Position numbers and translations under genes: made by a program
Source: DAOTXN01 sp034435435
Lineage (GTDB): Bacteria; Chloroflexota; Anaerolineae; S140-20
NCBI GenBank assembly: GCA_034435435.1
Contig: DAOTXN010000033.1
Coordinates: forward strand, 1 to 64,000
Direction of reading: 5' to 3'
DNA length: 64,000 nt
The notes under the pieces: generated by a model
Database searches by the model: none
What the model saw: the letters and a program-made list of their open reading frames with translations, nothing else
Told to the model about the DNA's origin: nothing
Shown here: positions 1 through 7,918 of the stretch, in pieces
Layout: every line of letters begins with the position of its first letter
Position numbering within the stretch: position 1 is the stretch's first letter

Positions 1-122
1 CCCTGTGCAAGTTGTCGTCTCATCTTGACTACGTTGGAGTATTCTGCATCACGACAATCGCGATTTGGCTTGAACAACGATTATGGCGTTTTCTGGAGTG
101 GAAGCAACTCACTATACCGTAA
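1..122 (+). CDS. C-terminal end of an unidentified, possibly membrane protein (partial)
   Basis: An open frame enters the window from the left edge and stops at TAA 120-122, giving about 39 residues. It holds a hydrophobic stretch (VGVFCITTIAIWL) followed by charged and aromatic residues, which would fit a last membrane helix. The next gene is on the opposite strand and ends 33 bases later, so the two are tail to tail. The family cannot be recognised, and the frame could be accidental because it is short. Confidence 0.35.
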   Translation, partial: LCKLSSHLDYVGVFCITTIAIWLEQRLWRFLEWKQLTIP

Positions 123-155
123 TTTCAGTTTTCCATGCGAATCCGAAATTCCATT

Positions 156-737
156 TCAATTCGCCTCTTCGTAAGCATAGGTCTTGAACAATTCATAGGC
201 CTGATCTGCATGCGCCGGTACGTAAATGCGCTTCCTCCCTGGAAGTTTGAACCCCTTGTATCCCCACTTGATCTCAAAGACCCCTGGCCGTTTGTAACGA
301 AAGGAAGCAACGTCTCGCCAAAAAAAGGCGGCTGGCCTTTGCTCTGAAAAAATCCCTTCCGAAGTTATTTTAAAGCTTGGCCCGCGAAATATGGACCAGG
401 ACAGAAGAATGGCAAATGTTGCGACTGCTCCGAGTACCAAAGTCAGACCGACGATCCTGAACACCAGATTCTCAGTGAGCAGGAGGTCTGATCTGATTTT
501 CGTATAACCTTCATGCGCAAAATAGATACCTCCCAACCCTGCAAGCCCGAATTGAAGTTTTCGCCACCAGGGATCAAGCTCAAGTATGTCAAGCATTGAA
601 ACGCGCCATTCCAGAAGTACTTCGCTTGTGACCAATCGCCTCGAGCGAATGAAATAGCGTGACAAGATGACAAAATACCAAAGAGTTATGGTGCTCAGGC
701 CAAACGGTATCCAAAACTTCCAATCGATGTTCTGCAT
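156..737 (-). CDS. Small membrane protein with C-terminal PH-like region, downstream of a T-box
   Basis: This 193-residue protein is not recognised by family. It has a hydrophobic N-terminal segment (about residues 10-28) and further hydrophobic segments near residues 63-75 and 90-113. A C-terminal part of about 75 residues has short alternating beta-type stretches (FKITSEGIF, FRYKRPGVFEI), like the membrane-bound PH-like domains of uncharacterised bacterial proteins. The ATG lies only 19 bases after the terminator T-run of the T-box, so transcripts that read through the T-box enter this gene directly. The ribosome site is poor (GGGG at about -13). Base composition is visibly more AT-rich than most of the window, which may mean recent acquisition. 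Nothing in the protein suggests a link to phenylalanine. Confidence 0.7.
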   Translation of the reverse strand: MQNIDWKFWIPFGLSTITLWYFVILSRYFIRSRRLVTSEVLLEWRVSMLDILELDPWWRKLQFGLAGLGGIYFAHEGYTKIRSDLLLTENLVFRIVGLTLVLGAVATFAILLSWSIFRGPSFKITSEGIFSEQRPAAFFWRDVASFRYKRPGVFEIKWGYKGFKLPGRKRIYVPAHADQAYELFKTYAYEEAN

Positions 738-756
738 TTATGGCAAATGACCCCAG

Positions 757-792
757 AAAAAAAACGCCCTCGCCCCCACCGGGACGAGAGCG
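757..792 (-). terminator. Intrinsic terminator of the T-box leader
   Basis: On the minus strand a 12-bp stem (CGCTCTCGTCCC with GGGGCGAGGGCG, including G-T pairs) closes a GGTG loop and is followed by eight T residues (764-757). Its 5' arm contains the CGTCCC needed for the antiterminator, so the two structures exclude each other, as expected for a transcription-attenuating T-box. Confidence 0.9.
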
Positions 793-1066
793 ATGACTCT
801 CGCGGTACCACCCCGCTTGCCCGCGCAATGCGCGGCCACTCGTTTCACCAACGGCCAACACTTTTTCGCGCCTTCGTGTTAGCGATTGGCTGCCCCGTTA
901 ACGCTGGGCCTGCGGAAGCTCCCTACTGGATTTTCGTTCAGGAGTCGGCTCGGGAGGGAATTCTGCGGGTTTCGTTCGGGCGAGGCTTCCAGTCTACGGC
1001 CTCACCTCCCTGGCGACCCGAAGGTCCCGCACACTTGCTCCGTCATAGCCTTTGAGTGATTCGATT
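757..1066 (-). promoter_or_regulatory. T-box riboswitch leader, probable Phe specifier
   Basis: Read on the minus strand, the leader carries the T-box sequence GGGTGGTACCGCG at 813-801, the hallmark that pairs with the uncharged tRNA acceptor end. It is followed by CGTCCC, which can close the antiterminator, and then by a strong terminator. Further upstream are Stem I elements: GACGGAGC near the start, paired arms TGCGGG/CCCGCA and TTCGGG/CCCGAA, and the block GAA-TTC-C-CTCC-CGAGC followed by CTCCTGAAC. In known T-boxes the triplet after GAA and before the xCTCCgGAGC block is the specifier codon; here that is TTC (960-958), for phenylalanine. The T-box call is firm. The Phe assignment is an inference from motif alignment. 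Confidence 0.9.
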
Positions 1067-1072
1067 GCCGCT

Positions 1073-1100
1073 ATTATCTACAGAACGGCGCATCTGTCAA
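1073..1100 (-). promoter_or_regulatory. Promoter of the T-box transcript
   Basis: On the minus strand a perfect -35 TTGACA (1100-1095) is separated by 16 bases from GATAAT (1078-1073). Transcription would begin at about 1066, just before the first T-box Stem I element, so the riboswitch has its own promoter. Confidence 0.7.
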
Positions 1101-1115
1101 GGGCGCGAGATGTAG

Positions 1116-1553
1116 TTAACTCCATTCCATCAGCGCCTCGAATGGCCAACGGACTGTAATAACGTCATTTACGCGCTCTCGTTGTTCCTTGTCTCTGGTG
1201 ACCAGGATACTACCAAAGCGTACCGCTACGGCGACATACACGGCGTCAGCGCCACGCAACCGATATTGCGCTGCCAGATCAGCCGCCTGTTGGGCCAGTG
1301 TCTCGTCAACTGAGACCAACACCAAGTGGGCAAGTTGGCTCAAGGTAGCGGAGAAACGGCGGGCCAGGTCTGCGTCGCCATGTCCTCGCCCGATGGCTGC
1401 CGCTACCTCTGGCAGCAGCAACGTCGGCGTAATAATGGGGGTGGCATGTTCCTGCATACGCGCCAAGAGTGTGTGGCTCTCGACATGACCTTCCTCGCGT
1501 GGATTAAAGGCATTCAAGAAAACACTGGCATCCACGGTGTAAACGGCTGCCAT
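1116..1553 (-). CDS. PIN-domain toxin, VapC-like ribonuclease
   Basis: This 145-residue protein has the PIN nuclease pattern: an N-terminal acidic strand (TVDASVFLNAF) with the first metal-binding Asp, a Glu in PEVAAAIGR, and late acidic residues in RGADAVYVAVA and LVTRDKEQ. PIN toxins of the VapC family cleave RNA with Mg2+ bound by these acidic residues. The gene lies 9 bases after its likely antitoxin gene on the same strand, the normal antitoxin-first order. The cognate RNA target cannot be told from the sequence. Confidence 0.85.
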   Translation of the reverse strand: MAAVYTVDASVFLNAFNPREEGHVESHTLLARMQEHATPIITPTLLLPEVAAAIGRGHGDADLARRFSATLSQLAHLVLVSVDETLAQQAADLAAQYRLRGADAVYVAVAVRFGSILVTRDKEQRERVNDVITVRWPFEALMEWS

Positions 1554-1562
1554 CGTACGTTC

Positions 1563-1832
1563 CTAGCGGCGCATCTCTGACAATAGCTCTGAGCTGGAAA
1601 GAGAGGATTGCCAGCCGCGGGCAATTTCCTCCCCAAGTTTATTCAACTCTTCCCACACGGCCGCATTCGATAAAGTCTCTCTGACTTCAAGCCGTGACCG
1701 TTCGTCCAAGGGCAACAAGACCCCGACCGGCCGGCCGCGAAAAGTGATCAGATACCGCGCACGTTGTTCTCGCACTGCACGCATGACTTTTGAAGCGTGA
1801 ATTTTGAGCTCCCGGACACTAATCTCGGCCAT
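1563..1832 (-). CDS. Phd/YefM-type antitoxin for the PIN toxin
   Basis: This 89-residue protein begins with a Phd/YefM-like segment (ISVRELKIHASKVMRAVRE, then YLITFRGRPVGVLLPL). Such domains dimerise and bind DNA, and the variable C-terminal tail wraps the toxin. It is the first gene of a two-gene unit with the downstream PIN toxin. Autorepression through the inverted repeat just upstream is expected from the family but not shown. Confidence 0.85.
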   Translation of the reverse strand: MAEISVRELKIHASKVMRAVREQRARYLITFRGRPVGVLLPLDERSRLEVRETLSNAAVWEELNKLGEEIARGWQSSLSSSELLSEMRR

Positions 1833-1871
1833 GACATATCTCTCGATGGATGTGCTTCTTTATGTGACCAC

Positions 1872-1886
1872 ATTTTATCACAAAAT
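1872..1886. promoter_or_regulatory. Inverted repeat upstream of the toxin-antitoxin genes, possible operator
   Basis: A perfect short inverted repeat, ATTTT-ATCAC-AAAAT, lies about 40 bases upstream of the antitoxin start. It overlaps a TAAAAT that could serve as a -10 element on the minus strand. The position suits autorepression by the antitoxin; this is an inference from location and symmetry. Confidence 0.4.
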
Positions 1887-1928
1887 GCACATCGCGCCAC
1901 TCGGACAAGACGGCTACGATCACACAGG

Positions 1929-4900
1929 TCATCGCGCACGACGCCCCATTATCAGCGCAATCTCGGTCGGGTCAAAAGCTTTCAAGGCAAACAAGGCCAC
2001 ACCATAAGCCGCCAGCGATGCCAGCAACGCCAACAACCCGCTCACCGGCCACAGCGTCAGCCCCACGCCGACCATGGCCCCGCCCGCCAGCGCCGGTCGC
2101 CACAGCAAAGCGAACCACGGCACGGGGGCCAGGTAGCGCCGCACTCCGACGTAGAACGCGATGAGCAGGACTAACTCGGAGATGATGGTGATGATAGCCG
2201 CAGCCCGATAATCGTACCTGGGGATAAAGACCAAGTTGGCGGCCATGTTGAAGGTCAGCCCGACGACAAAAGCGCGGGTGAGAAAGCGCTGTTGGTCCAC
2301 GGCAATGAGCACGTAATTGGTCACGCTGTTGATCCAGCCAATGGGAATCGACCAGACCATCAGTTGCAGCGCGATGGCGCTGTGGGGCAAAAAGGCGTCG
2401 CCGCCCAAGAGCGCGATAAAGGGTTCGGCCAGCAGTGTCATGGCCATGGCCGCCGGCAACGCCAGCACGACCAATAGTTTGATCGCCAGGTGAAAAGTAG
2501 CGCTCAGCGCCGCGCGGTCCTCATGGGCCTGGCGCGACATGACGGGAAAGATGGCGAAAGTAAAAAAAGACGGGATGACATTGAGGGCGTCTATCCCTTT
2601 GTAGGCCCAACTGTACCAACCCACGGCCACGTCGCCGGGGATGCCGCGCCGGTTTCGCAGCGCCTCGAGCAGGATGACGTTCGCCCGGAAAAAGAGGGTC
2701 GCCATCAGGTGGTTGAGCATGAGCGGAAAACTCTCTACGGCCATCGTCCGCTGCAAGCGCCAGTCGTTTTCCATGCGTGGGCGAAAGAAAAAGCGCGTCG
2801 CCAGCGCCGTGAGGATGATCAGAGTAACCAGGTTGGTGACGATAGACACACCGGCCAGGCCGATGATGTTCCAGCCGGCCATCAGGGCCAGCGTGCCCAG
2901 GGTTACTTTGACCAGCGTGGCGACCGACGTAATCGCCGCCGGAACTTCGTGTTTTTCGTAGGCCTGAAAGAGGGCCGTCAACCCGGCCGAGATCGTGCCG
3001 GGGGCCAATCCAATAAAGAGCAGCAGGATGGCGCCAACCGTGTCGCCGGTGAGCCGGGTGTCCAAAAGCGTCTGCCGGCCCAGCAAAAAGAGGGCCAGAA
3101 AGGGCACAGACAGCCCCAGCAGCGCCAGGCGCAGCGCCGTGGTGTTGACAAAGTAGCGATTGGCTTGCGTCTGGTCGCGGGCGACCTCGCGCAGCAGCAG
3201 CGCGTTCAGCCCCCAGTTGCCCACGATCTCGAACCAGCCAAAGACGACGATGGCATAAAAATATTGGCCGCTGCCGTCGGGGCCGAGCACGCGGGCCATG
3301 AGCGCGGCAAAGCCCATGTCTACGGCGCGGTTCATCAAGTTGAGTGCAATGGGGACCAGGCTATTCTTGGCCACCCGCCGGGCCGTGGAGGCGTCGTCGG
3401 TTTCGTGGTAGAAAAAGCGCCAGCTCCACGCCCCGGCCAAAAAGAGACACACGATGCCACCCAGAAACGAGACAAACGCGCCGATTTTGACCGAGTTGGG
3501 GCTGTATTTGAAGCGCACGGTCCAGGCGCCCGGCTCCAGGGTCACGCCGCGAAAATTGCCCGCCACGCGAGCGATGTGCAGCTCGGTTTCGCCACTCTCG
3601 TCGCCGCCCTGTGGACGCACAAAGGCCTTCCAGCCAGGGAAGTAGCTGTCGGCCAGCACCAGCCAACTGGTGCCGACCGGTTGGGCGTCGATGAACACCT
3701 CGTTGGCGGTGTAGCGCGTCACCGCCGCCGGGCCGGGCGTACACGTCGCGCCTGTTGCGGGTAGCGACGCGGGCGAGTCGCGCGGCTCGACGATGACGGT
3801 CTGGCGCGGGTCAACCTGCTGCATGGTCGCCAGCGGATCGGTGGTGACGTGCGTGCAGGCCGTGTCCATCAGGTAAGCGCGGGGCATCGCGCCCAGGTTT
3901 TCATAGACTTGCAGCGCGTCCTGCTGGTAAACCAGCCGGTATTTGGGGCTTTTGTCGAGGCGCTCGTCGCTAAACTCGGTCAGCACGTATTTGACGTTGA
4001 GCATGTCGAGCAGCGGCGAATCCAGCCCCGACCAGTGGCGCAGTGGGGCGATGCGATTGTAGAGCAGCTCGTCTTGAACGTCTATGACCTGCATGTAATC
4101 GCGGTATTGGGCTGTAAACAACGAGTCGTAGCCGCGCACGTCCTGCAGGTCAAAGAGCCAGGCGGCGTTGGCGTCGAAAGTCTTTTTGTCGCCGCGCGGG
4201 TCAAAGGTGGTCAAGCGCCACAGGCTGGCGTCCTGTTTCAAAAACTCGACTACCGGCGGCGTATAGTCGAGCAGGGCCGGGTCGGCGGCGGCGTGGAACC
4301 CATAGCCGAACGTGAACAGGTCCAACACCAGCAAGCCCACGGCCAACACCTCCCACACCGGACGCCGGCCTGGCCGGCGCGGGAGAAAAATCGGGCAACG
4401 GCTGACCCGCAGCACAATGCCTGTCGCCGTCAGCAATAGCCCCGCTTGCAGGACCCAGCGAAATTCATAGCTGTAAAAGGCGCGGGTGTCGGGAAAGACA
4501 GTGTCGGCCAGGGCCAGGCTTTGAAAAAGGCGCGTGACCGTCGGCTCGAATTGATTGAATAAGAGCCGGCTGGCGAACAGCCCGCCGGTTAGCAGCAGGC
4601 CGCCCCAAAAGGCCAGCGCCGCGAGGAAAGTGATGAGTGAGGGCGCAGCGTCTAACAAGACGAGACGAGTGACGAGTGATGAGTGACGAGTGACGAGTGA
4701 TGGATTCCGAATCTCCAATTCCTCATCCCGCGTCTGGCGCAGCACGTCTATGCCGAATCCGGCCAGCACGGCCACGCTGAGCGTCAGTGGAAAGACCCAG
4801 CGAAAGGGCGAGTGTGACTGGCTGAGGAACGGCAACGCGTAGATCAAAGCATAGAGCGGCGTGCCAAAGATAAAGGCCAGTGAGAGCAGCGCCAGGACGA

Positions 4901-6122
4901 AGAATAGGGGGATATACGGATGGCGCAAGAGGCCACCCCATCTACCGATTCTCAATTTACCCGTTTCTGGTAAATTGGTAAATGGGTGGAGCATAGCGAG
5001 GATAGCCAGAAACAGCGGCAACAGACCGAGGTAAGCGCCGCCTTCGACATAGTTTTTGATGCCCCAGTCAATGGGCAGCGGAGATTGAACCACCTGTCCG
5101 CTGAACACGTCGAGGTATGCGCGATGGGTGGGGTTGCCGAAAAAGTTGGGGACCAGAAAAGTCAGGAGGCGGCGCGTAGGGTAGGCCCAGCCGCGCACCT
5201 GGCTCAGGCTGGCCCGCCCCTCGCGAAAGCTGGCGTTCACGATTTCGACATAGGGCAGCAGTTGAACCCCGCCCAGCGCCAGACCCAACACAACCATCAC
5301 CACTACCCATCCGGCCGGCCGTACTAATTTACCAATTCCCAATCTACCCCTATGGGGTAGATGGGTAAATTGGTAAATGAGGCGCCACGTGGTATAAAAA
5401 GCTGCCGCCAGCAGCGAAAAGTAGAGCATCTCGGCGTGCCCGGCCAGAACCGAACAACCCAGGGCCAACGCCCCCAGCGCCACCCAGGGGACGGTGGCGG
5501 GACGGCCAAAGAGCGGGCGTTGTTGGACGATCAGCTCAATGGCCGCCAGGATCAGCGGCAGCCAGGCCGCCGCGGCGATGATCATCGGATGGACGGCGCT
5601 GACGACGAAAAATCCGCTCAATTCACACGTGATTCCTGCCACCGTCGCGCCCAGACGTGAAATACCTAGCACGCGCGCAAAACAGAACATGAAAGCCCCG
5701 GCCAACCCCAATTGGAGGGTGACAAACACGCCAAAAGCGCGCCACAACGGTAACACGTAAAAGACAATGCTGAAGGGGTAGAGAGCCGAGTGCTGACCGG
5801 TGGCTAAAAAGGGGTTCCCGGCAAAAAGATAGGGGTTCCACAGGGGCAACTGTCGGTCCTGGATAGACTGGACGACAAAGCGTTTCCAGGCATAGTTTTC
5901 CAGAACCAGGTCACTCAGCAGTCCATTATGGGGCCGACCCACGCCCAACTCGGCGGCAGCCGAGCGATAAGGCTCAAACGCAAAGAGATTGTCGACAGGC
6001 AGCAATGTGCGCGAGCCAAGGGTAACAGAGCCAAACAGGATCAAAGGGAGTAGAAACAGACTCAGGCACACCAGCCCTGAGCGACTATGAGCGCGCCCGC
6101 CCCTCAGATCAACGCGTGTCAT
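1929..6122 (-). CDS. YfhO-like membrane protein fused to a polysaccharide flippase
   Basis: The 1397-residue protein has two parts. Residues 1 to about 905 resemble the YfhO family: many membrane helices, an N-terminal loop with PVDNLFAFEPYRS and PLWNPYLFAGNP, and a soluble domain ending in a jelly-roll-like part (SYFPGWKAFV) and one last helix. YfhO proteins are thought to add sugars to lipid-linked or wall polymers. From about residue 915 to the end there are about 12 hydrophobic segments like Wzx/MviN-type flippases (MNRAVDMGFAALMARVLGP, GSGQYFYAI), which move lipid-linked sugars across the membrane. The reading frame is unbroken at the junction. Three repeat-derived peptides lie inside the first part (residues 249-266, 379-396, 474-488). 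No strong ribosome site precedes the ATG. Confidence 0.8.
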   Translation of the reverse strand: MTRVDLRGGRAHSRSGLVCLSLFLLPLILFGSVTLGSRTLLPVDNLFAFEPYRSAAAELGVGRPHNGLLSDLVLENYAWKRFVVQSIQDRQLPLWNPYLFAGNPFLATGQHSALYPFSIVFYVLPLWRAFGVFVTLQLGLAGAFMFCFARVLGISRLGATVAGITCELSGFFVVSAVHPMIIAAAAWLPLILAAIELIVQQRPLFGRPATVPWVALGALALGCSVLAGHAEMLYFSLLAAAFYTTWRLIYQFTHLPHRGRLGIGKLVRPAGWVVVMVVLGLALGGVQLLPYVEIVNASFREGRASLSQVRGWAYPTRRLLTFLVPNFFGNPTHRAYLDVFSGQVVQSPLPIDWGIKNYVEGGAYLGLLPLFLAILAMLHPFTNLPETGKLRIGRWGGLLRHPYIPLFFVLALLSLAFIFGTPLYALIYALPFLSQSHSPFRWVFPLTLSVAVLAGFGIDVLRQTRDEELEIRNPSLVTRHSSLVTRLVLLDAAPSLITFLAALAFWGGLLLTGGLFASRLLFNQFEPTVTRLFQSLALADTVFPDTRAFYSYEFRWVLQAGLLLTATGIVLRVSRCPIFLPRRPGRRPVWEVLAVGLLVLDLFTFGYGFHAAADPALLDYTPPVVEFLKQDASLWRLTTFDPRGDKKTFDANAAWLFDLQDVRGYDSLFTAQYRDYMQVIDVQDELLYNRIAPLRHWSGLDSPLLDMLNVKYVLTEFSDERLDKSPKYRLVYQQDALQVYENLGAMPRAYLMDTACTHVTTDPLATMQQVDPRQTVIVEPRDSPASLPATGATCTPGPAAVTRYTANEVFIDAQPVGTSWLVLADSYFPGWKAFVRPQGGDESGETELHIARVAGNFRGVTLEPGAWTVRFKYSPNSVKIGAFVSFLGGIVCLFLAGAWSWRFFYHETDDASTARRVAKNSLVPIALNLMNRAVDMGFAALMARVLGPDGSGQYFYAIVVFGWFEIVGNWGLNALLLREVARDQTQANRYFVNTTALRLALLGLSVPFLALFLLGRQTLLDTRLTGDTVGAILLLFIGLAPGTISAGLTALFQAYEKHEVPAAITSVATLVKVTLGTLALMAGWNIIGLAGVSIVTNLVTLIILTALATRFFFRPRMENDWRLQRTMAVESFPLMLNHLMATLFFRANVILLEALRNRRGIPGDVAVGWYSWAYKGIDALNVIPSFFTFAIFPVMSRQAHEDRAALSATFHLAIKLLVVLALPAAMAMTLLAEPFIALLGGDAFLPHSAIALQLMVWSIPIGWINSVTNYVLIAVDQQRFLTRAFVVGLTFNMAANLVFIPRYDYRAAAIITIISELVLLIAFYVGVRRYLAPVPWFALLWRPALAGGAMVGVGLTLWPVSGLLALLASLAAYGVALFALKAFDPTEIALIMGRRAR
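4658..4702. repeat. Tandem GACGAGTGA-type words inside the YfhO-flippase gene
   Basis: The run consists of repeated 7-9 base words (ACGAGTG, ATGAGTG) and stays in frame, giving a peptide with SLVTR twice (SLVTRHSSLVTR). Similar words recur at the start of the membrane-protein gene at 60258. It looks like a dispersed short repeat that has landed in a cytoplasmic or loop region. Confidence 0.7.
4935..4986. repeat. TTTACCAATTTACC-type repeat inside the YfhO-flippase gene
   Basis: A copy of the dispersed GGTAAATTGGTAAATGGG word family lies in frame and encodes a peptide like FTNLPETGKLRIGRWG. Its nearest relative is the copy at 5325-5377 in the same gene. The same words form the intergenic repeat at 20583-20656. 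Confidence 0.7.
5325..5377. repeat. Palindromic TTTACCAATT repeat inside the YfhO-flippase gene
   Basis: The two halves are reverse complements around CTACCCCTATGGGGTAG, flanked by TTTACCAATT on one side and AATTGGTAAA on the other. The gene reads through it in frame, producing FTHLPHRGRLGIGKLV, which resembles the peptide made by the copy at 4935-4986. Confidence 0.8.
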
Positions 6123-6189
6123 AGGCTATCGAGGGTACGACGAGGACAAAAGCCTACCTCGACCCTGCATGGCGATCGGAACTGCAAGG

Positions 6190-7050
6190 TCATGCGGCGG
6201 CCTGGACATTGATGGCCGCTACTTTGACGTCCAGGGGTGAGGCAAAAGGGCCATCTTGAGGCGTGAGCACACCCACACTCAAGGAGATTTGTGGACGCAG
6301 GTTTTGTTGCTGTTCCCGGTCTTTGGCGGGATAAAAATAGTCTATGGCTTGTTCCAAACGCGTCCGCACCCGCTCGCGCAGCGCTTCGACTCTTGCCAGC
6401 GGGCTGATAATGATAAAGTCCGATTCGCCCATGTGGCCGATGAAAGGCTCGCTCTCGATGAGTTCTTTGCTCACATTTTTCATCATCAAGGCGACGGCGC
6501 GCAAGATATCGTCGCTGGCGACAAAGCCGTAACGGTCGCTAAACCCCCTTAGTCCTAGGATGCTCACCGAGAGCAGCGCCCAATCCTTCTGGCGTAGCAG
6601 GTTGTTCAGGCGTTCGTCTATGAGGGGATCGGTGGGTAGTCCTGTGATAGGATTGACCAAGGTGCCCAGGCTGGCTCGGCGCAACGCGTTCCGCACGCGC
6701 AGTTTGAGCTCTTGAATATCGAACGGCTTGGTGATATAGTCCACCGCACCCAGTTCCAGGCCCGTCAGACGGTCCACGCGTTCACGCCGCTCTGTGAGGA
6801 ACACAATGGGCACTTGTTCGGTGCGCCGATGTCCCCGCAAACGCCGGCACACTTCGTAGCCATCGATGTCGGGTAACCTGATGTCCAGCACGATGAGGTC
6901 GGGCACCGTCTCGCGGGTGATACGCAAGGCATCTTCTCCCCAAGCGGCCGTTAACACCTCATACCCCTGTGCCTCAAAGTAGGCGCTCAACATTTCCGCG
7001 GTGTCTACGTCATCTTCGACTACCAGAATAAGTTGCTGGGCTTCAGACAT
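6190..7050 (-). CDS. Response regulator with degenerate GGDEF domain
   Basis: The N-terminal receiver (about residues 8-125) is complete: paired acidic residues in VVEDDVDT, the phospho-acceptor Asp in LIVLDIRLPD, and the Lys in YITKPFD. The C-terminal half has the GGDEF fold signs, including NPITGLPT, but its signature reads GESDF instead of GGDEF. Metal- and GTP-binding residues are therefore altered, and diguanylate cyclase activity is unlikely. The start at 7050 is chosen because GGAGGGG sits 5 bases before it; a GTG six bases upstream is the alternative. The gene lies 30 bases after the V4R gene on the same strand, so the two probably form one unit, with ligand sensing and signal output as a likely theme. 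Confidence 0.85.
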   Translation of the reverse strand: MSEAQQLILVVEDDVDTAEMLSAYFEAQGYEVLTAAWGEDALRITRETVPDLIVLDIRLPDIDGYEVCRRLRGHRRTEQVPIVFLTERRERVDRLTGLELGAVDYITKPFDIQELKLRVRNALRRASLGTLVNPITGLPTDPLIDERLNNLLRQKDWALLSVSILGLRGFSDRYGFVASDDILRAVALMMKNVSKELIESEPFIGHMGESDFIIISPLARVEALRERVRTRLEQAIDYFYPAKDREQQQNLRPQISLSVGVLTPQDGPFASPLDVKVAAINVQAAA

Positions 7051-7080
7051 GATCACCCCTCCGCCAGGCTGACCGGCCTG

Positions 7081-7809
7081 TCATCCAATGGGATCTTTGT
7101 AAACCAAAAACTCGCACGTGTTGCTGCCTGTGGCGACGCACGCCGTTTCATCCACACGGAACTCTTTGCCGCCGCTCACCCATCGTAGACCTTCTTGAAT
7201 CAGACCCACGGCGGCGTGACAAATCGGCTTATCGGACCTGCGCCCCCAACACACGGGACAACGCTCAATAATGTATACATAGTCGCCATCTCGCTCTTGC
7301 ACGCGACTCGTCTGATCACTGACCTGACTAAAGACTTTGGCCATGGCGGGCAAGCCCATCTTGATCTTGATGCCTAGGGGCACCATTTTCAACGCCAGAT
7401 CCCCCATGTTGTGTAATGCCCCAAAGCCCTGTAGCCCCCGCGCAAACGATGCCCGGCCGGCGCGGAGCGCCAAACCGCGCCCACCTCGCGGCCCATACAT
7501 ATCTTCTAAGGCCTGGTTCAAAGCCGAGTAATCGGCAAAGTCGAATCCCTTTTCCCAATTGTCCGGGGGATAGCCATCGATGAGAGACGAGAGCTTGGCC
7601 ATGTTGAGGATGGCATTCAGGCCGTTTTTCCCCATCACTTCTTCCATCGCTTGCAGATAGATCCGGGCGATCAAGTTAGCGTAGAAATATTTACCTCTTT
7701 CGCCTGCCACAACAGCTCCTCCGGCTGAAGTCAAAGGATCGGGATAGATGCATTCGGGGAATCGTCCGTTGGACCAAGCGGAAAGAAGCTTACCATAGGT
7801 CCTTTTCAT
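7081..7809 (-). CDS. V4R-domain small-molecule sensor protein
   Basis: The C-terminal half of this 242-residue protein matches the V4R (4-vinyl reductase-like) domain: CPVCWGR, then CHAAVGLIQEGLRW, and a final ACVATGSNTCEF segment, with four Cys and one His likely to bind a metal. V4R domains bind small hydrophobic ligands and occur in regulators as well as in bacteriochlorophyll enzymes. The N-terminal half carries a hydrophobic helix near YFYANLIARIYLQAM. Nothing nearby belongs to chlorophyll synthesis, so a sensor role with the following response regulator is more likely. The start could also be the TTG at 7815. Confidence 0.75.
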   Translation of the reverse strand: MKRTYGKLLSAWSNGRFPECIYPDPLTSAGGAVVAGERGKYFYANLIARIYLQAMEEVMGKNGLNAILNMAKLSSLIDGYPPDNWEKGFDFADYSALNQALEDMYGPRGGRGLALRAGRASFARGLQGFGALHNMGDLALKMVPLGIKIKMGLPAMAKVFSQVSDQTSRVQERDGDYVYIIERCPVCWGRRSDKPICHAAVGLIQEGLRWVSGGKEFRVDETACVATGSNTCEFLVYKDPIG

Positions 7810-7858
7810 TGTCAAGCAGTGTCAAAACCGCCCGTCGTGTGGATCGCCTTTTTTGCCC

Positions 7859-7887
7859 TTTACAATTCTGGTCATGTGTTATACAAT
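7859..7887 (+). promoter_or_regulatory. Possible promoter before folC
   Basis: TTTACA (7859-7864) lies 17 bases before TACAAT (7882-7887). If used, transcription starts near 7894 and the folC start must be downstream, which favours the TTG at 7919. Confidence 0.45.
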
Positions 7888-7918
7888 GCTGCGCGATTTC
7901 GAGACGAGGCAATCATCA

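Noticed and set aside
747..1055. Open frame of 102 codons on the plus strand
   Set aside because: It is the mirror of the T-box leader, whose structure explains the sequence.
2490..3764. Long open frame of 424 codons on the plus strand
   Set aside because: It lies entirely opposite the YfhO-flippase gene, its product is a low-complexity mix of Gln, Arg and Gly, and it has no known domain.
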